NCBI RefSeq assembly: GCF_020921035.1
Contig: NC_063151.1
Span: 186,001-250,000, forward strand
From: Rhodamnia argentea
Lineage: Eukaryota; Streptophyta; Magnoliopsida; Myrtales; Myrtaceae
DNA length: 64,000 nucleotides
Direction of reading: 5' to 3'
Shown here: piece after piece, positions 32,964-45,496 of the stretch
Position numbering within the stretch: position 1 is the stretch's first letter
How the letters are laid out: the number at the start of each line of letters is the position of its first letter
Made by a program: the position numbers and the translations under genes
The notes under the pieces: model-generated
Databases searched by the model: none
The model's input: only the letters and a program-made list of their open reading frames with translations
What the model was told of the DNA's origin: nothing

Positions 32964-33432
32964 GGCGCGACCACCACCTGATGCAGGCCCCGACTCGGCC
33001 GCATCTATATGTCGTCGTGGGAAGGAGTGAAAACATCTCTAACGAGAATAGTTTTGGGCCTAAAATATGTTCCGATTCAGTCCATGTACGTTTCTCAAAG
33101 CTTCCATCGACCAACAACGTACGAACCCGAAGCCCAACCTGAAAAGGCTCGAACACTAAGCCCAGCCCACCACACCTTCTCTAATGTCTCTGACACCACA
33201 AAATCCAAAACTTCCATTCATGTGAACCCATCTTCTCGTTCTTCTTCCTCTCCGCAGAGAGCACCTCCCATCTCTGCACTATGCTCTCTGCAACTTTGCG
33301 GAGGTACTACCCAACTAGATTGTCGCAATTCGTATACGAAGTTACGATGAGCCATCCAGTTCTCGCATAATCGAGATCGAGCCTCTGCTCGTTCATTTGA
33401 GCTTCGCCTCATCGACTTTCGCCCCCCAAGAA
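32964..33432. promoter_or_regulatory. Shared divergent promoter with Site II elements
   Basis: The start codons of the dUTPase (-) and the CRM-domain gene (+) are 469 bp apart. Site II words TGGGCC/TGGGCT occur four times: 33055-33060 (+), and on the minus strand 33131-33136, 33159-33164 and 33164-33169. Site II elements, bound by TCP factors, are known in promoters of PCNA, ribosomal and organelle-biogenesis genes. Use by both genes is inferred. Confidence 0.65.
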
Positions 33433-36400
33433 ATGGCGCTGAAATTCGCTCTTCCGTTTCCCATGTTCGCGCCGCCGTCGCTCAACCCCAACTCTGCTCC
33501 CAATTCGAATGCGGCCTCGCACCGGCCGCCGACGGACATCCGCTTCTCTCGGTGGAACAACGCCAACGCCGAGCGGTTCAACGAGCGACGCAGGGCCCAG
33601 GAAGAGATCGAGGACGATATCCGCCGCGAGCGCCGCTTCAACTCCGCCACCAGAATTGCCCAGGTTGACGGCCCAGCCACTGGCGGTGACGCTGCCACAA
33701 CCATTTCCAGCTCCCCGGACATATTCCACTCCAGAGGCACGCCGTCTTCTCCATCGAGCCCTTCGATTCCGGGTAAGAAATCTAAGTACTCCAAGGATCA
33801 ACACCCGGCTTTTAGGCGGATTTCGCATACCCGAAGAACCCAAGAGAAGAAAACTGACGTTCCTGAGGACCCAATTGATAGGAAAGCCAACGTTGTGTTG
33901 AGTGGGGATGGGTTGTCTTATGTTATAGACGGGGCTCCGTTTGAGTTTAAGTATAGTTACACGGAGACGCCGAAGGTGAAGCCATTGAAGCTACGAGAAG
34001 CGCCTTATGCGCCTTTCGGGCCCACTACCATGTCGAGGCCATGGACAGGGCGCGCCCCGCTGCCACCGAGCAAAAAGAAGGTGAAGGAATTCGATTCTTT
34101 TCGGTTGCCACCACCTGGAAAGAAAGGGGTGAAGCCAGTTCAGTCACCCGGCCCGTTCTTACCAGGCAGGGGGCCGAGGTATGTGAGGACGAGGGAGGAG
34201 ATATTGGGGGAGCCATTGACGGAGGAAGAGGTGAGGGATTTGGTTAATGGGTGTATTAAGTCCCAGAGGCAGCTGAATATGGGTACGCTTTGCTATATGA
34301 TTTGCTCTTTGGTCTTTCGCTTGTGTGGTGCTTTTTCAATCTTGTTGAAGATATTCGTTGGTTTAACAGTTATATTTGATTGCAATCTCGCTTGTGCTTC
34401 TGGCAGTAGCTCATATTTGCTGGTCTTTCGGTCATATAATGGGCTTGTGCTCAGTGCCCGATGGTGCTTTCATATTGCCTATTCCTTTCTTGCAAACTTT
34501 ATGTAGTGTTTTAGGTTGTGATCATCAATATACTTAAGATCATGGTTCTTCTTTCCGTGTTTCTCAAGTAACCTTCTGTCCTTAAGGTAGAGAAATGTTC
34601 TGGTCTTCTGTCCTTTGAAGGAGGACCTCGTAAATGCTAAATGATCGTATGCATATCATAGATTAGAACCTGGTGTTGTGAGCTTTAGGGTTTGTGGACT
34701 AGAAAAGGCAACTCCAAGTGCGACACTTGAGAATTATGTCTGTGACAAACCTTGTTAGATGCTATGTTTTCTTTGAAGGTGTAGCTATTTATGGATGTGT
34801 TTGCCCTTTAATGTGTGTCTAGGTAGGGATGGTTTGACTCACAATATGCTGGATAACATTCATGCTCACTGGAAGCGGCGCCGAGTGTGCAAGATAAAAT
34901 GCAAAGGAGTTTGTACAGTAGACATGGACAATGTGAAACAACAGCTGGAGGTCGCTTCTTCTCTCACTATCACATGTGATCTCGGTCCTCGCTCATTTGT
35001 TTTCTTGCATGTTTTTGCTTTTGGAGTTTACTTGTAAATGTTTAAGCAGAGCAGTTAGTCAGTGTGATAGCTGAAGTTTTGTTTCCCCATTAAGAAGTTT
35101 TTGGTGATCAGATATACCTTTATTTTGGGAGTCATTCCACTTGCTTTTCTCAATTCTCTGCTATTTATCTTTATCATAGGGGAATACATCTCACTGACGA
35201 CTCATGGGTCAGAATTGTATGACATGAGGTCCTTAGTGCACTTGTCTGATGTGCACTCTGACATATCTTTCATCAATTTCATGAATGGGCAGGAGCGAAC
35301 TGGAGGGAAGATCATTTACAGCAAAGGAGGGGTATTATACCTTTTCAGGGGCAGAAACTATAACTACAAAACTCGTCCTCGCTTTCCACTGATGCTGTGG
35401 AAACCTGTTACTCCTGTGTATCCAAGGTTGATTAAGAGGGTTCCAGAAGGTCTAACACTGGAAGAAGCTACGGAGATGCGCAGGAAGGGACGGATGTTGA
35501 TACCAATATGCAAACTTGGTACGCATATTTTATAGCCGTTCTTCTGATAGATCAAAGAAAAAGGTCTCTATTTGCAATACAAGGGCTAGGGCAAGACTTT
35601 GATTGAACCTTGTTGGGATTGGTGGGGGAAGAATTTCCTTTGAAAACCATCGGGCTGTTGTTGGCCCTCGTTACAAAAGACTGAATAGAATTTTTTTATG
35701 CTCCAGCAAACTAACTATTCAGTTGATACATATGTTTTACAGGTAAAAATGGTGTCTACTATGACCTGGTACGGAATGTTAGAGAGGCATTTGAAGAGTG
35801 TGAATTGGTCAGAATAAATTGCCAAGGGATGAATGGCAGTGATTATAGGAAAATTGGTGCGAAACTCAAGGTCTGTGTTATCTCTAGTAGGATATATTCA
35901 GTAAATTTATGTATCACTGTGTTGATTTTTAAGATGTGTTGTTCAATATTCCTCACTTCCAGGATCTAGTCCCATGTGTGTTAATCTCATTTGAATATGA
36001 GCACATACTTATGTGGAGAGGAAGAGAGTGGAAGTCTTCCTTTCCAACTCCTGAAGGTCATTCCAAGGATAATGCATCTAGTGCTGATCGTGCATGTGAA
36101 AAATCTCCTCTTCCAGTAATCTCAAAACAGGATGAAAAACAGGAGGTTCTGGTGAAAACCAGTCCTCTTTTTGTTCAAGAAAATGAGGTATGCGGAGTTG
36201 CTGATGCAGATTCAATTTCGAGGGAGTTTGATGGAAATAAAATCACTGTAGGCAGCGAAAGCAGTGAAGCAGATGAATCAGAAGATGCAAAGAGCATCAA
36301 TGCAGCTGCTGCCAGGCCTGATGTTGTTGCGGAAGAATCTGAAACCACGGTGGAAACTGAGAAACTGCACAATGTTTCAGAAGCTTTGCCTGATCAAATC

Positions 36401-36784
36401 CAACCAACAAGATCAATGTCACCTTGCACGGAGCAAGTGCTTTTGCTGTTAAAGCAGGCAGTTGAGACCGGCAGTGCACTTATCTTGGATACTAACTCAT
36501 TGGATGCTGACATTGCTTACCAAAGGGCGGTTGCTCTTGCAAAGACTGCTCCACCTGGCCCCATTTTTAGGCACCGACCTAAGAGAGCTATGTCCAAGAA
36601 GATTGTGAAGGAAGAAGGTAGAAATGAACATGCCGAAAGCGTACCTTCGTCTACACTTACAGGGAGGGGAAACAAGCATAGGGATCCAAAAATTCGAAGG
36701 AAAAAAGATTTGGATGAACTCTACTTGAATGTACAACCGCATGGAAGCTTGAGGGTTGATGAACTTGCCAAGTTGTTGGCATGA
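33433..36784 (+). CDS. CRS2-associated factor (CRM-domain group II intron splicing factor), plastid
   Basis: Exons 33433-34282, 34823-34950, 35293-35518, 35743-35870, 35963-36784, giving 717 aa. I chose the second ATG of the open frame ([15 protein letters not shown]), whose start looks like a plastid transit peptide: Ser/Pro/Asn-rich and free of acids. Two CRM domains follow, about residues 257-350 ([20 protein letters not shown], then [13 protein letters not shown]) and 375-465 ([20 protein letters not shown], then WRGREWKS). In maize and Arabidopsis, CAF1 and CAF2 bind CRS2 and splice sets of chloroplast group II introns. The length is nearer to CAF1 (about 700) than CAF2, so CAF1 is my guess. 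The C-terminal 240 residues are low complexity and end in [10 protein letters not shown]. Confidence 0.93.
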
Positions 36785-38444
36785 GTTTTGATGATTGTTG
36801 ACATTTCACGGGGATGCATGCATCAGCTAAAAATTTTGTCAGTATGATTGATGTTAATCTCTGCTGATTCTTTACGCCATTCTCTCATTCCTAAAAAAAA
36901 AATTTCCTTTGCTCTTTTCCGTTTCCATTTTTGCTATGTGGATTGAAATGAAACCTACTTTTCCTTCCGTGAGCCCGTAAAAGTGCACATGGTAACACTT
37001 CTAAAAGTAAATTTTTGCTTGAGAAATGTTTCTGGAGTAGAAATTCATTTGGTAAAATTTTTTTACTTTTGATTCACTTCTAAAGTTGTTTTTCTCTCAA
37101 TTTGAGAAGTTAAAAAAAATTACTGCTCAACTCAAGAAGTGTTTCTTGGAATAAAAAAAAAAAAAATCAAGAAGCATTTCTCGCATTACTCTCTTTTCAT
37201 TACGTTCTCATCATCTTTTCGATCGTGCCTACTTCCACCAACCTTCGCCATTGCCCACTGCTCACCACCGCCGGCCGTCACCCATCGACGACCTCCATTG
37301 AGCATTGCCCATTGCCGTCCACGCCCATTGCCAATCTTCGTCGGCCGCAACCACCGTCCCTCACCACCAACTGTCAACCACCACGCCGGCCGCCGCCGTC
37401 GAGTCACCATCTTCGATCTTTGAAGTGAAAAATAAATAATAATCTTTTACTTTAAAAAAGTAAATATTATTTTTAATAATAAAAATTATGTTTTAAATAA
37501 ATTTGGAAAGTTTAAAAATGAAATAGAAGTTTTTGGGCCGTCGACAATAATTTTTCATAAAAAATTATGTTAATAATATTCCAAAAGTAAAAATTTTCAA
37601 CTATTACCAAATATATTTCTCTGATAAAAAATCAACTTCTGCAATAGAAGTAAGAAAATTAATTTTTAGTCTTCTCTCAAGCAGAAGTATTGTCATGCAC
37701 GGCCGACTTTCTTGCGTAATTATGTTCACACTCTCAATCATCAAGGAGTTTGGAGGACAGTGCGGCTTAAGAGGAAGAGATTACTCGTTGCTTTGCCAGT
37801 GGCGATGGCAATGCATGAAGCAAAAGTGGCAACTCATGAGCATTGACGCCCAATCCTGATTCTCAAAATTTCCTCTTTTTTCTAGTCATAAGGATTAGCT
37901 TTACGAGGAGAATATGCGGATCGAAGCATTCCAGTCTGTAGTCGGTATATAAAGAACGAATTCTCATGATTCCAGTGATCTTTGCATGGAACTTTAAGTT
38001 GCTTTTAGAACGGAGAGGGAAAGACAACTCAATGCCCTCGGCAAAAACAAAACCATGCACGCAAACCTTCATTACGCTCTGAAGATTGATCTGCTTTTTA
38101 CTCCGATGGACTAAACATAAGTATCTATTGCATCTGATCTCCGGACGAAACTCATAAGAGAATCGCTCGTACATACATGTAATGTAAACTCAAACCCATA
38201 TCTTCATGGGCTTTTTAGCAACAGCATAAGCTCATACAAAGCTCGATGTAATTGCCTACCAACTTGAAGAACAGAAGTACAGCACAAGAACACGGGATTC
38301 CGATATAGGAGTAGGGTATTCCACGTGGATTATTTGCCTACAAATGACGGATTTTATGTGTGTAATCATCTCCGTCTTCAGTAAAAACCAGAAGCAGCTA
38401 ACTGGCATTCCAGTGAGGTGCATCGTGCAGAAGAGAGATTCTAA
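36785..38444. other. Intergenic spacer with a TIR element
   Basis: Between the CAF gene and the converging minus-strand gene. Holds the CAF 3' UTR, a TIR element (36983-37701), and unremarkable DNA from 37702 to 38444. Small open frames (for example 37863-38174, minus) match nothing I recognise. Confidence 0.55.
36983..37701. mobile_element. TIR element with GC-rich core
   Basis: The left end gtgcacatggtaacacttct matches the inverted right end gtgcatgacaatacttctgc. The arms stay recognisable by repeated 'acttct' and 'aaaaatta' words. The core (about 37220-37415) is CCG/CCA-rich. About 718 bp, with no transposase. The termini match the shorter element at 54376-54671. Confidence 0.65.
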
Positions 38445-40576
38445 CTATAGTATCCTTGCAACATGAGTGCCCTGGCCAGCTTTGAGTATTATCGCAGAAG
38501 CCTCTCTTTGGTTGTCGTCATTCTGCACGAGACAAGATGATGGAGAATCAGCTCACTCAGTTTATGAATCAAATTGTAGCAGAAGCAAAAACATCAGGAA
38601 CATGCATCTTCTTGGAACTGTCCTTCAACTTTTAAGAATAATAAGGCGTTGTTTCAACATTTATCGAGTAACTGTAAATATAATCAGTATAATCGATTAA
38701 CTTCGTTGTCTAAGAAAGAATAACAAGAAAACATTTTCTGCCTTCCAAAGGGAAAAAAAAAGGACATATGCAGCCAAGGTCAGATTCTTCAGTTTAAGGC
38801 CCTAAATCTCGATAATAATCACTACATCTGCACCATAGCATCTCCAAGAAAAAGTACTTGATCCGAAAAATGATACAAACAATGAAAAAGACATGGACAT
38901 CACATTGACCATTTAGTAGGCCGTATATTATGGACATATACTGATCTTATACTAACAGCAGCTGAGCCAAAGTTCCCAGCATCAAACCAAAACAAAAATT
39001 TGCTTGATCTTTTATCAAGGTCCAGATGTGAGGAAGATCTTGCTTCACAGGTAACTCATGCATCAAGTCCTCTTGCTTCTAAGTTCACAAACAAATAGCT
39101 GGCAGTCTTACATTTTAAAACTTCAATTATAACAAAAAAAATTGGAGTTACACTTCCAGTAGATGATAAAGGACAACAAGATCATCCAGTTTACTTAGTG
39201 TTTTACTCTATTACACTCTTGGGATGATACAAAATACAAAAGCCAAAGAATAAGCCAAAACAGAAAGCCCATTTAAAAGCGTAACCTGTACGCATCAACT
39301 AGATCAGATTGGGACGTAAATTTTGCATATTCAGGAGAATGTCAAAGGACAGTGGACTAGTATGAATAGGAAAAAGGATGAGACAGTTGGCATTTCAAAG
39401 GTATAACAATTAAAATGCCTGCAAAAACATGAATGTACTGCATTTAGAATGAGCTTCACCCACCTGCAGAGACAAAAAAGTTAGAATTGGTAATTCTAAT
39501 ACGCTCCTGGATCACCTAATGAAGATCATTAGATCTACCGTGCGCTTCTTAATATTCAGGTTTCCATTAAACGCAGACGAGACACGGCTACTATTTGTTT
39601 GAAGTTAGAGAAATAACTGCTGAATTCGGACAGAATCATCCAAATTCAAGCATCGATACATCTCAGTTTCCAAACTGTTTGCCAGGTGATGAAAACAGCG
39701 GGATCACAGCTTGACGCTTAAGTCATCATAAATCTTTATCAATCAAAACGAGCCCTCAATTCATGTGTCCAGAGAGGGCTCGATGACAAGAACCAAGACC
39801 TCGTAAACTCATGACTTCCATCCAATCTCTAAAAGGGTAAGTCAGCGACCAAACTCCCAGAATTACACGAAAGCTGTCCAATTTCTCAGCACTAAAAGTT
39901 CTCCAAGCAAAGGAAGCTAGCGACGAAAGCATTACAAAAAAGCTGAGAAGGAGGAGGGTTTTTGAAGGGGGAGGATGAGTTACCACAGAATGAGAATGAG
40001 CAGCGAGAGGGTCGGAGGAAGTGAATGAGCGAAGGGACATCTTCGCGATCTCAGAAACGGCGACGTCGCGAACGCCCGGCACATCACTCGTCAAGAACTC
40101 ATAACCAGCCTGAAAGGCCTCCTGCCAGAACTTGGGCAATCTACTGCTCTTGCTCTGCGTGTACACATCCCACATGTGCCGCACTACCTTCTCTCTCTGC
40201 TCCACTTCCTATCGAACCCAAACGAGAATGAAAAACATCAACTTTCCCGACAACACCACACCCCAGAAAACAAGAAATGGAAGGGGAGTGGGGGAGAGAG
40301 AGAGAGTACCAAGATGTCGAGATCTTCGTAGGAAGGCGAATCGAGCAAGTCGGAGGAGAATCTGGCGAGGTTGCCGGCCGACCACTTGAGAGTGACGGAG
40401 CCGGTGAGCATCGACCAGAACGCGAGCAGGAGGATGGCAGCTAAGACCCAGAACTTGTAGGTACTCTTGCCAAACAACCTGCTCTCTGTGGGTCTCTCCC
40501 TCTTCGGCCCTGTCGAGCTCGCGGTCATCACCGCCGTCGTAGTCGTCGTGGGCGAGTGATGTTCGTCGGTGGCCAT
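38445..40576 (-). CDS. Small single-pass membrane protein of unknown function (DUF1195-like)
   Basis: Transcript order: 40310-40576, 39984-40208, 38445-38522, giving 189 aa. Residues 1-40 are Thr/Ser-rich and basic. A strong membrane segment KFWVLAAILLLAFWSMLTG lies at about 42-62. A conserved helical region follows (EKVVRHMWDVY, LPKFWQEAFQAGYEFLTSD, PGVRDVAVSEIAKMSL). I recall a plant-only family of this shape, probably DUF1195, with no established function. The last exon (NDDNQREASAIILKAG then THVARIL) is in phase and ends in TAG. An alternative last exon at 39410-39463 is also in phase and reads VGEAHSKC to a TAA. The first two exons are firm and the 3' end is less so. Confidence 0.75.
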
Positions 40577-40748
40577 TGCAGAAGCAGCGAAAGATGGGTC
40601 GAGTCAGTCTTTGTGAACCGGAAGAAGCTCAAGAATCAGAGAGAGGGAGAGATAGAAAGAGGTTCTGCTTCTGAGCACCGTAAAAGGGGCCATATAAATG
40701 GGGTGGGGGGGAGTGTGGGTGGGTGGCCTGACAATTATTGTGCACAGG

Positions 40749-40775
40749 TAGAGAGAGAGAGAGAGAGAGAGAGAG
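40749..40775. repeat. (GA)n microsatellite
   Basis: GA run about 175 bp upstream of the DUF1195-like start codon. Confidence 0.9.
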
Positions 40776-41385
40776 ATGAGTCTTGTGAAGCGAAAACTTT
40801 GACATGCTGTTTTCCTCTTTGCGAACTTGAAGTTGCCAAATTCGTTTGCTTGGGATTTGTTAAAATGCGAGGTTTTTGCGCGAAATCATTAGGTTGGGCC
40901 TTCGTAGAAATTAAGGATCATAACATTCGGTGTTTCGGGATTGGTCGGACGCCCGCTCATGCGGTGGTCCGACACCTTACGTTACTTCTTCCCCAAATCG
41001 AGGTAAAAAAAAAGCTAAATACTATTGTGGCATTATTTATATGTTTTGAAACAACAGTTTCCTTGATATTTTGAAATTTTGAAGTACGAATTTGAGAAAG
41101 CTAAACTTACTTCAAATGTCACCCCCTCACTTAAAATAAATCAATTAACTACTTCTTCGGGGACGTCGGCGGCTCTTATGGGCAGGCAGGCAGGCAGGTA
41201 AGGGTTGTCCTGTCTTGTCATATTTAACAACCGCCAAAAGCGGAGGTTGCGCAAATCAAACCACTTAAAATCAATTAAGTGATTCTTTACCGTGAAAGAA
41301 CACGGACGGTGGTGGGTCCCGCTCGAAATCCGACGTTCCGGGGGATACGATTCGACCCGACACGGGGAGTTAACGTCGACTGAGG

Positions 41386-41542
41386 TTGACTGTGGACTTT
41401 GGTCGCGTCGGTGATTGCGGAGATAAGACCTTGGATTAATAAATTAATAATCCAATGCAGGTGTCTTGTCTTGTCTTCAGATGTGTGTCCCGTGATTTCA
41501 TTTACGCGTCCCGTTCCAATCCTGAAGACAGTCAACGGTCAA
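41386..41542. promoter_or_regulatory. W-box cluster
   Basis: TTGACT at 41386-41391 (+), and on the minus strand TTGACT at 41530-41535 and TTGACC at 41537-41542. TTGAC(C/T) is the WRKY-binding core. The cluster lies about 0.8-1 kb upstream of the DUF1195-like gene. Function is inferred only. Confidence 0.3.
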
Positions 41543-41873
41543 CGCGGTTTCTTTAAAAGATCAACGGACCTTCGCATATCACGTATTGCAGCTGTTCCCG
41601 CTAAAGAACAATACATACCTGAGGTAATCTCTCTTTACATAACTTTCTATTCCATCTACATTCATTTGCTATGAGAAGAATTCGATCAAAATATAATATT
41701 AACAAAAATGATTGAACGTAAAATAGTATATAGGAAATGACATAAATAATTTAAACTAAACAAAGTAGGATAAGAACGGCATGGATTCCGATCCTTGAGG
41801 GATGCCAAACAAATTACTCTTAGTATGAACAACCTTCGAAATCATGATGGTTGAATAGTCATAAGCCTACATA

Positions 41874-41890
41874 GAGAGAGAGAGAGAGAG
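41874..41890. repeat. (GA)n microsatellite
   Basis: Short GA run in intergenic DNA. Confidence 0.85.
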
Positions 41891-42341
41891 GAGTCGAGTG
41901 AGTTGAGCGGCCAAATTGCATTGGTCGAGGAGGCCGCTTGTACTATCCTTGTTGCCCGAGGCGACACTAATTTATCAAGCTAACGCAAATGAGGGTGATT
42001 GGGGTTATAAAATTTTTATTACGTTTTTTTTTTTTGGGCGAGAGAGGTTTAATCGCTAGTTAACTATCAGATGCAAAAAAAAAATAATTTTTGTCTCAAA
42101 TGTTAAAACGTTGTGCTTTTATGAATAAACGAAAGAAAGCAAAAAAAAAAAAAAAAGGAAATATAAGAATGGGGGTGTTTCTGTATTGATAAAGGATTAA
42201 ATGGACTCAGAAAGTGGACTACCCGATGCAATCCATTTTCAAAGTTGAAGTAGGTAAGATGGGAAACCGGCCATTTATGAATTTCTACGTCTAACCAAAT
42301 GCCGATGGATGCATTCTTATGGTAGAGGCGGCTTTTACAGG

Positions 42342-43216
42342 GGGAAAAGGACACTTTTAATATCAAAAGTTGTGTATGCAGATCACTTTGGTATCAAAAG
42401 TTTCAATCGAATTATTTTAATGCCAAGTCGTAGACAAAATGATCACTTTGGTGTCTCCGACGAGAGTTTTTCGGCCAAAATTGCCACGTATCATTAATAA
42501 TTATTTTTTTAATAAAAATGACATTTAAAAATAATAATAAGTCCACGCAGGTTGCCATGTGGACTTTACACTTTAAAATAAATAAAAAAATCAAAATCAA
42601 AATTAAAAATTACCTAAAATTAATTTCTTTTAGAATACAAATTTTATTTAAAATAAAATTAAAAATAGGCTTAAAATTTAACAAAAAACATTAAATTTTT
42701 AAAAAAAGGCTACTGGTTTACCAAGCGACGAGGGCTTTCACAAGCCCTCGCCGCTATTGCCCCCACCAACGTCGGCAATGGCCGACAATGGTGAGACATG
42801 GGCCGACGAGGGCTTCAACGACCCCCGCTAGCCCCACCCCACCCTTGCCATCTGGTTTTGCAGGTAACCTCCCCCCCCCTCCTTTTTTAAGCTAGATTTT
42901 CAATTTATTTTAAATAAATTAATATTTTAATTTTTCCCAATTTTTAGTTTTTTTAAACTAATTAAGTTTGTATTTTTATTTTAAATATTTTATTTCAACT
43001 TTTACCTTTTTTTATTGCTAAATGGATCTCACCGAAGTCACGTCAGCTTTACTTATTAATAAAATAAAACCACGTCAAAATTCTGACGGACCAAATCGGA
43101 CTTGACACTAAAACGATCTTTTTTTTTTTAACTTAACACTTAAGTAATCCGAATAAAATTTTTGAAATTAAAGTGATCTCCGTATACAACTTTTGGCACC
43201 AAAAATATCCTTTTTC
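42342..43216. mobile_element. Non-autonomous TIR element with GC-rich core
   Basis: The left arm 'ggaaaaggacacttttaata' and 'tcaaaagttgtgtatgcaga' is mirrored by the inverted right arm 'gaaaaaggatatttttggtg' and 'caaaagttgtatacggagat'. The arms are AT-rich and about 350 bp each. The core (about 42725-42870) is GC-rich with 'cgacgagggctt' repeated. About 875 bp, with no coding content. Confidence 0.7.
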
Positions 43217-44263
43217 GCTTGTCTGGCTCTATCTCTTCAACACACAAATGAGTGAAGGGGAGAAAATGATGAAATATAACAGGCTTAGCTTAGTTTAGCT
43301 TATGTCTTATGGTACCGGTACAGCCAACACAGAGGAGCAACAAATATGCAAGAAAAGAACACCAGAAAAAGGAAGTGCAGTTAATCATCATGCGAAATTA
43401 GATGATATTAAGGGCGATCCATTTCCAAGTGAGTCGATTGCCACCGGAGAGATGAAAGCAGCCAAGCACTTGAAGACTAGAGAGTGAAGTTGAAGCCCTA
43501 AATTCTACATTAGGGAAGCAGGTTCCGGGTATGGTTCCAAATTTTGAGAACCGAGTATCGTCTAAAACCAGCCAGTCAAGGTTCCCGAGTTGGACAGGAC
43601 CAATACTCACCCCTAGCTGGAGAGAATATCAGTCATACAAATTTAGGACGAATCATGCACAATTCTATACGAGATAGTATTTTGCTGTTGAATTGAAATG
43701 CAACAGAACTCAACCGTCAAATGGATTTCCATCCGCAAGATTGTTATTTTTTGTTTTTCAATTAACAGTAAAAAGCCCAGGAGGCATGTTTCCTCCTGAA
43801 GACCATAGCCTCCACAGATAACTTTTTACTGAGTGAACTTGGATTTGCCATTTTAACGAGACAAACAAAAAATCAAAACGTGTTGTAACTAAAAAGTAAC
43901 ATCTTTCATCCATACGAACTCAACAAAACCTGGGGACACCGCCGAGGACAAGAGTCAAGACTATTGTGCTCAACGAGTCGAGCGAGACATGTGAAACACT
44001 CCAGCACGATTGGTTTCAGCCTGCCATGGCCATCATAGAGAAGCAGCAATAGCACCCTGCCAGTCTCTGCACGAGTGTCAATATGTTTGTGCCACGGGTT
44101 TGGCAACATATCCTTCAACAGATGAGCATTGACACCACTCGCGTGAACTCAAGGGTATCTGGCCTTCTGCATTTCATGCTTACCCCAATATCCAGAAGCC
44201 CCATTCTTGAGCCCACATGGCAAGGAAAGACTTTTGTTTGTTTGCTACTGCTCGAGCATCCTC

Positions 44264-44620
44264 TGCCATCACCACCAGTTTTAGGGCCTTATATAAATGG
44301 TCAATGATCGCCCAACAGAAACTCAATTTCTGTCACTACTACCGAAAAAAGCTGTTTGCAACACTCTTCGGGTTGTTACAAACGCTTCCCTGCTTCTCGC
44401 ACCATCATCACCACTCCAAGATGTGAATGTGAATAGCCAGCGGTCGCCCAATAGAGATACACATGTTCTGTCACTATCTGTTCTGTCACTTTCCTCAATC
44501 AAAGGTTATCACAGGGCTCATTGTCCATTGTTAATATTTTTTCCTTGCATCCAGCACCATCACCAGGGCCTTATGTGAAGGGCCACTGCTCACCCAACAT
44601 AAGATCACCTTCTCTTCGAC
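44264..44620. repeat. Three degenerate direct repeats of unknown origin
   Basis: Units starting near 44264, 44400 and 44550 share words such as 'ccatcaccacca', 'gggccttat.t.aa', 'cgcccaa' and 'ctgtcact'. A related pair 'ttaccccaatatccagaagc' (about 44190) and 'tcaccccaatactctaaagc' (about 44938) flanks them. I recognise no protein in any frame. Confidence 0.45.
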
Positions 44621-45496
44621 TAATCAAAGCTTCTTGCGAATCTTCGGTCACTTTGTGCTTCCCTGGGCCAGTGTGGCAACCCAAGTCAACTAATCTTACC
44701 ACAACCCCATTTAGCTTAGGTTTCTATTGCCTCGAGCGACACATAGATCACTTCAACATCACAACAAATTTCAACCTGCCATGTTCATTATCAGGAGAGT
44801 GGGCAACTAGTTTGTGCACAAGTGACTAAGCCCACTGTCAGTGATCACTTCGAAATTAAGCCTCACACCCTAGACTCCAAGCATGAACATTACTAGACCA
44901 CTCCCGATGTATCTTCCCTTCAATATCCCTCACAGTTCACCCCAATACTCTAAAGCCCTGATATTGAGTCCACGTAGCTAAAAAAAACCTTATTCCTTCT
45001 TGCATCCCCTGTCTCTCTAACCCATGAAACACGACTGCCACAATTTGTCAGAAATCATCTTTCGAGAAACCTCAAACTTAATGATGAGAGACCTGAATTA
45101 ACAAGTGGACTTCTTCATAACTCCACGGGCAAGCACGCAGGATGAGGAACATTTAAGGAGTGACATTCTTCTGCTCAGAGAGATGCATATCAAATCACGG
45201 ACAATCATATGTCCAGACATAATTAAAGCAACTTCATCATAGCAAGAAGAAACGATAATGAATCGCTTATGTTGTGTTGTGTCGTGTCTGATTAAATTCA
45301 CTGATACTTTTTCAGAAAAAAGATTCCATGGGATTGTATATGCATAAAGATCATAAGATTCTGGAGCTCCCAATGAAATTGAGACACAGGAACGGGAAAC
45401 AAAGAAACTGAATTAATGCTGGAAGGAAGTTCGAAATTATATTCCAAAACCTCAGATATGTTCCACAAGTGGAAGCTGCAGACAATCAACACGGCA

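Larger units (their letters stand above)
40577..45496. other. Long region without a firm gene
   Basis: Near 40577-40800 lies the DUF1195-like gene's 5' leader and a GA microsatellite, with a TATA-like ccatttatatgg on the minus strand at 40690-40701. W-box words cluster at 41386-41542. A TIR element spans 42342-43216. From 43250 to 45500 there is mid-GC DNA with degenerate repeats (44264-44620) and no open frame I can assign. It may be the 3' part of a minus-strand transcript starting near 46830. Confidence 0.5.

Noticed and set aside
34025-34247. Open frames on both strands within CAF exon 1
   Set aside because: Shadows of the GC-rich coding exon.
37139-37428. Pro/His-rich open frames of about 70-95 codons
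   Set aside because: They lie in the CCG/CCA-rich core of the TIR element at 36983-37701.
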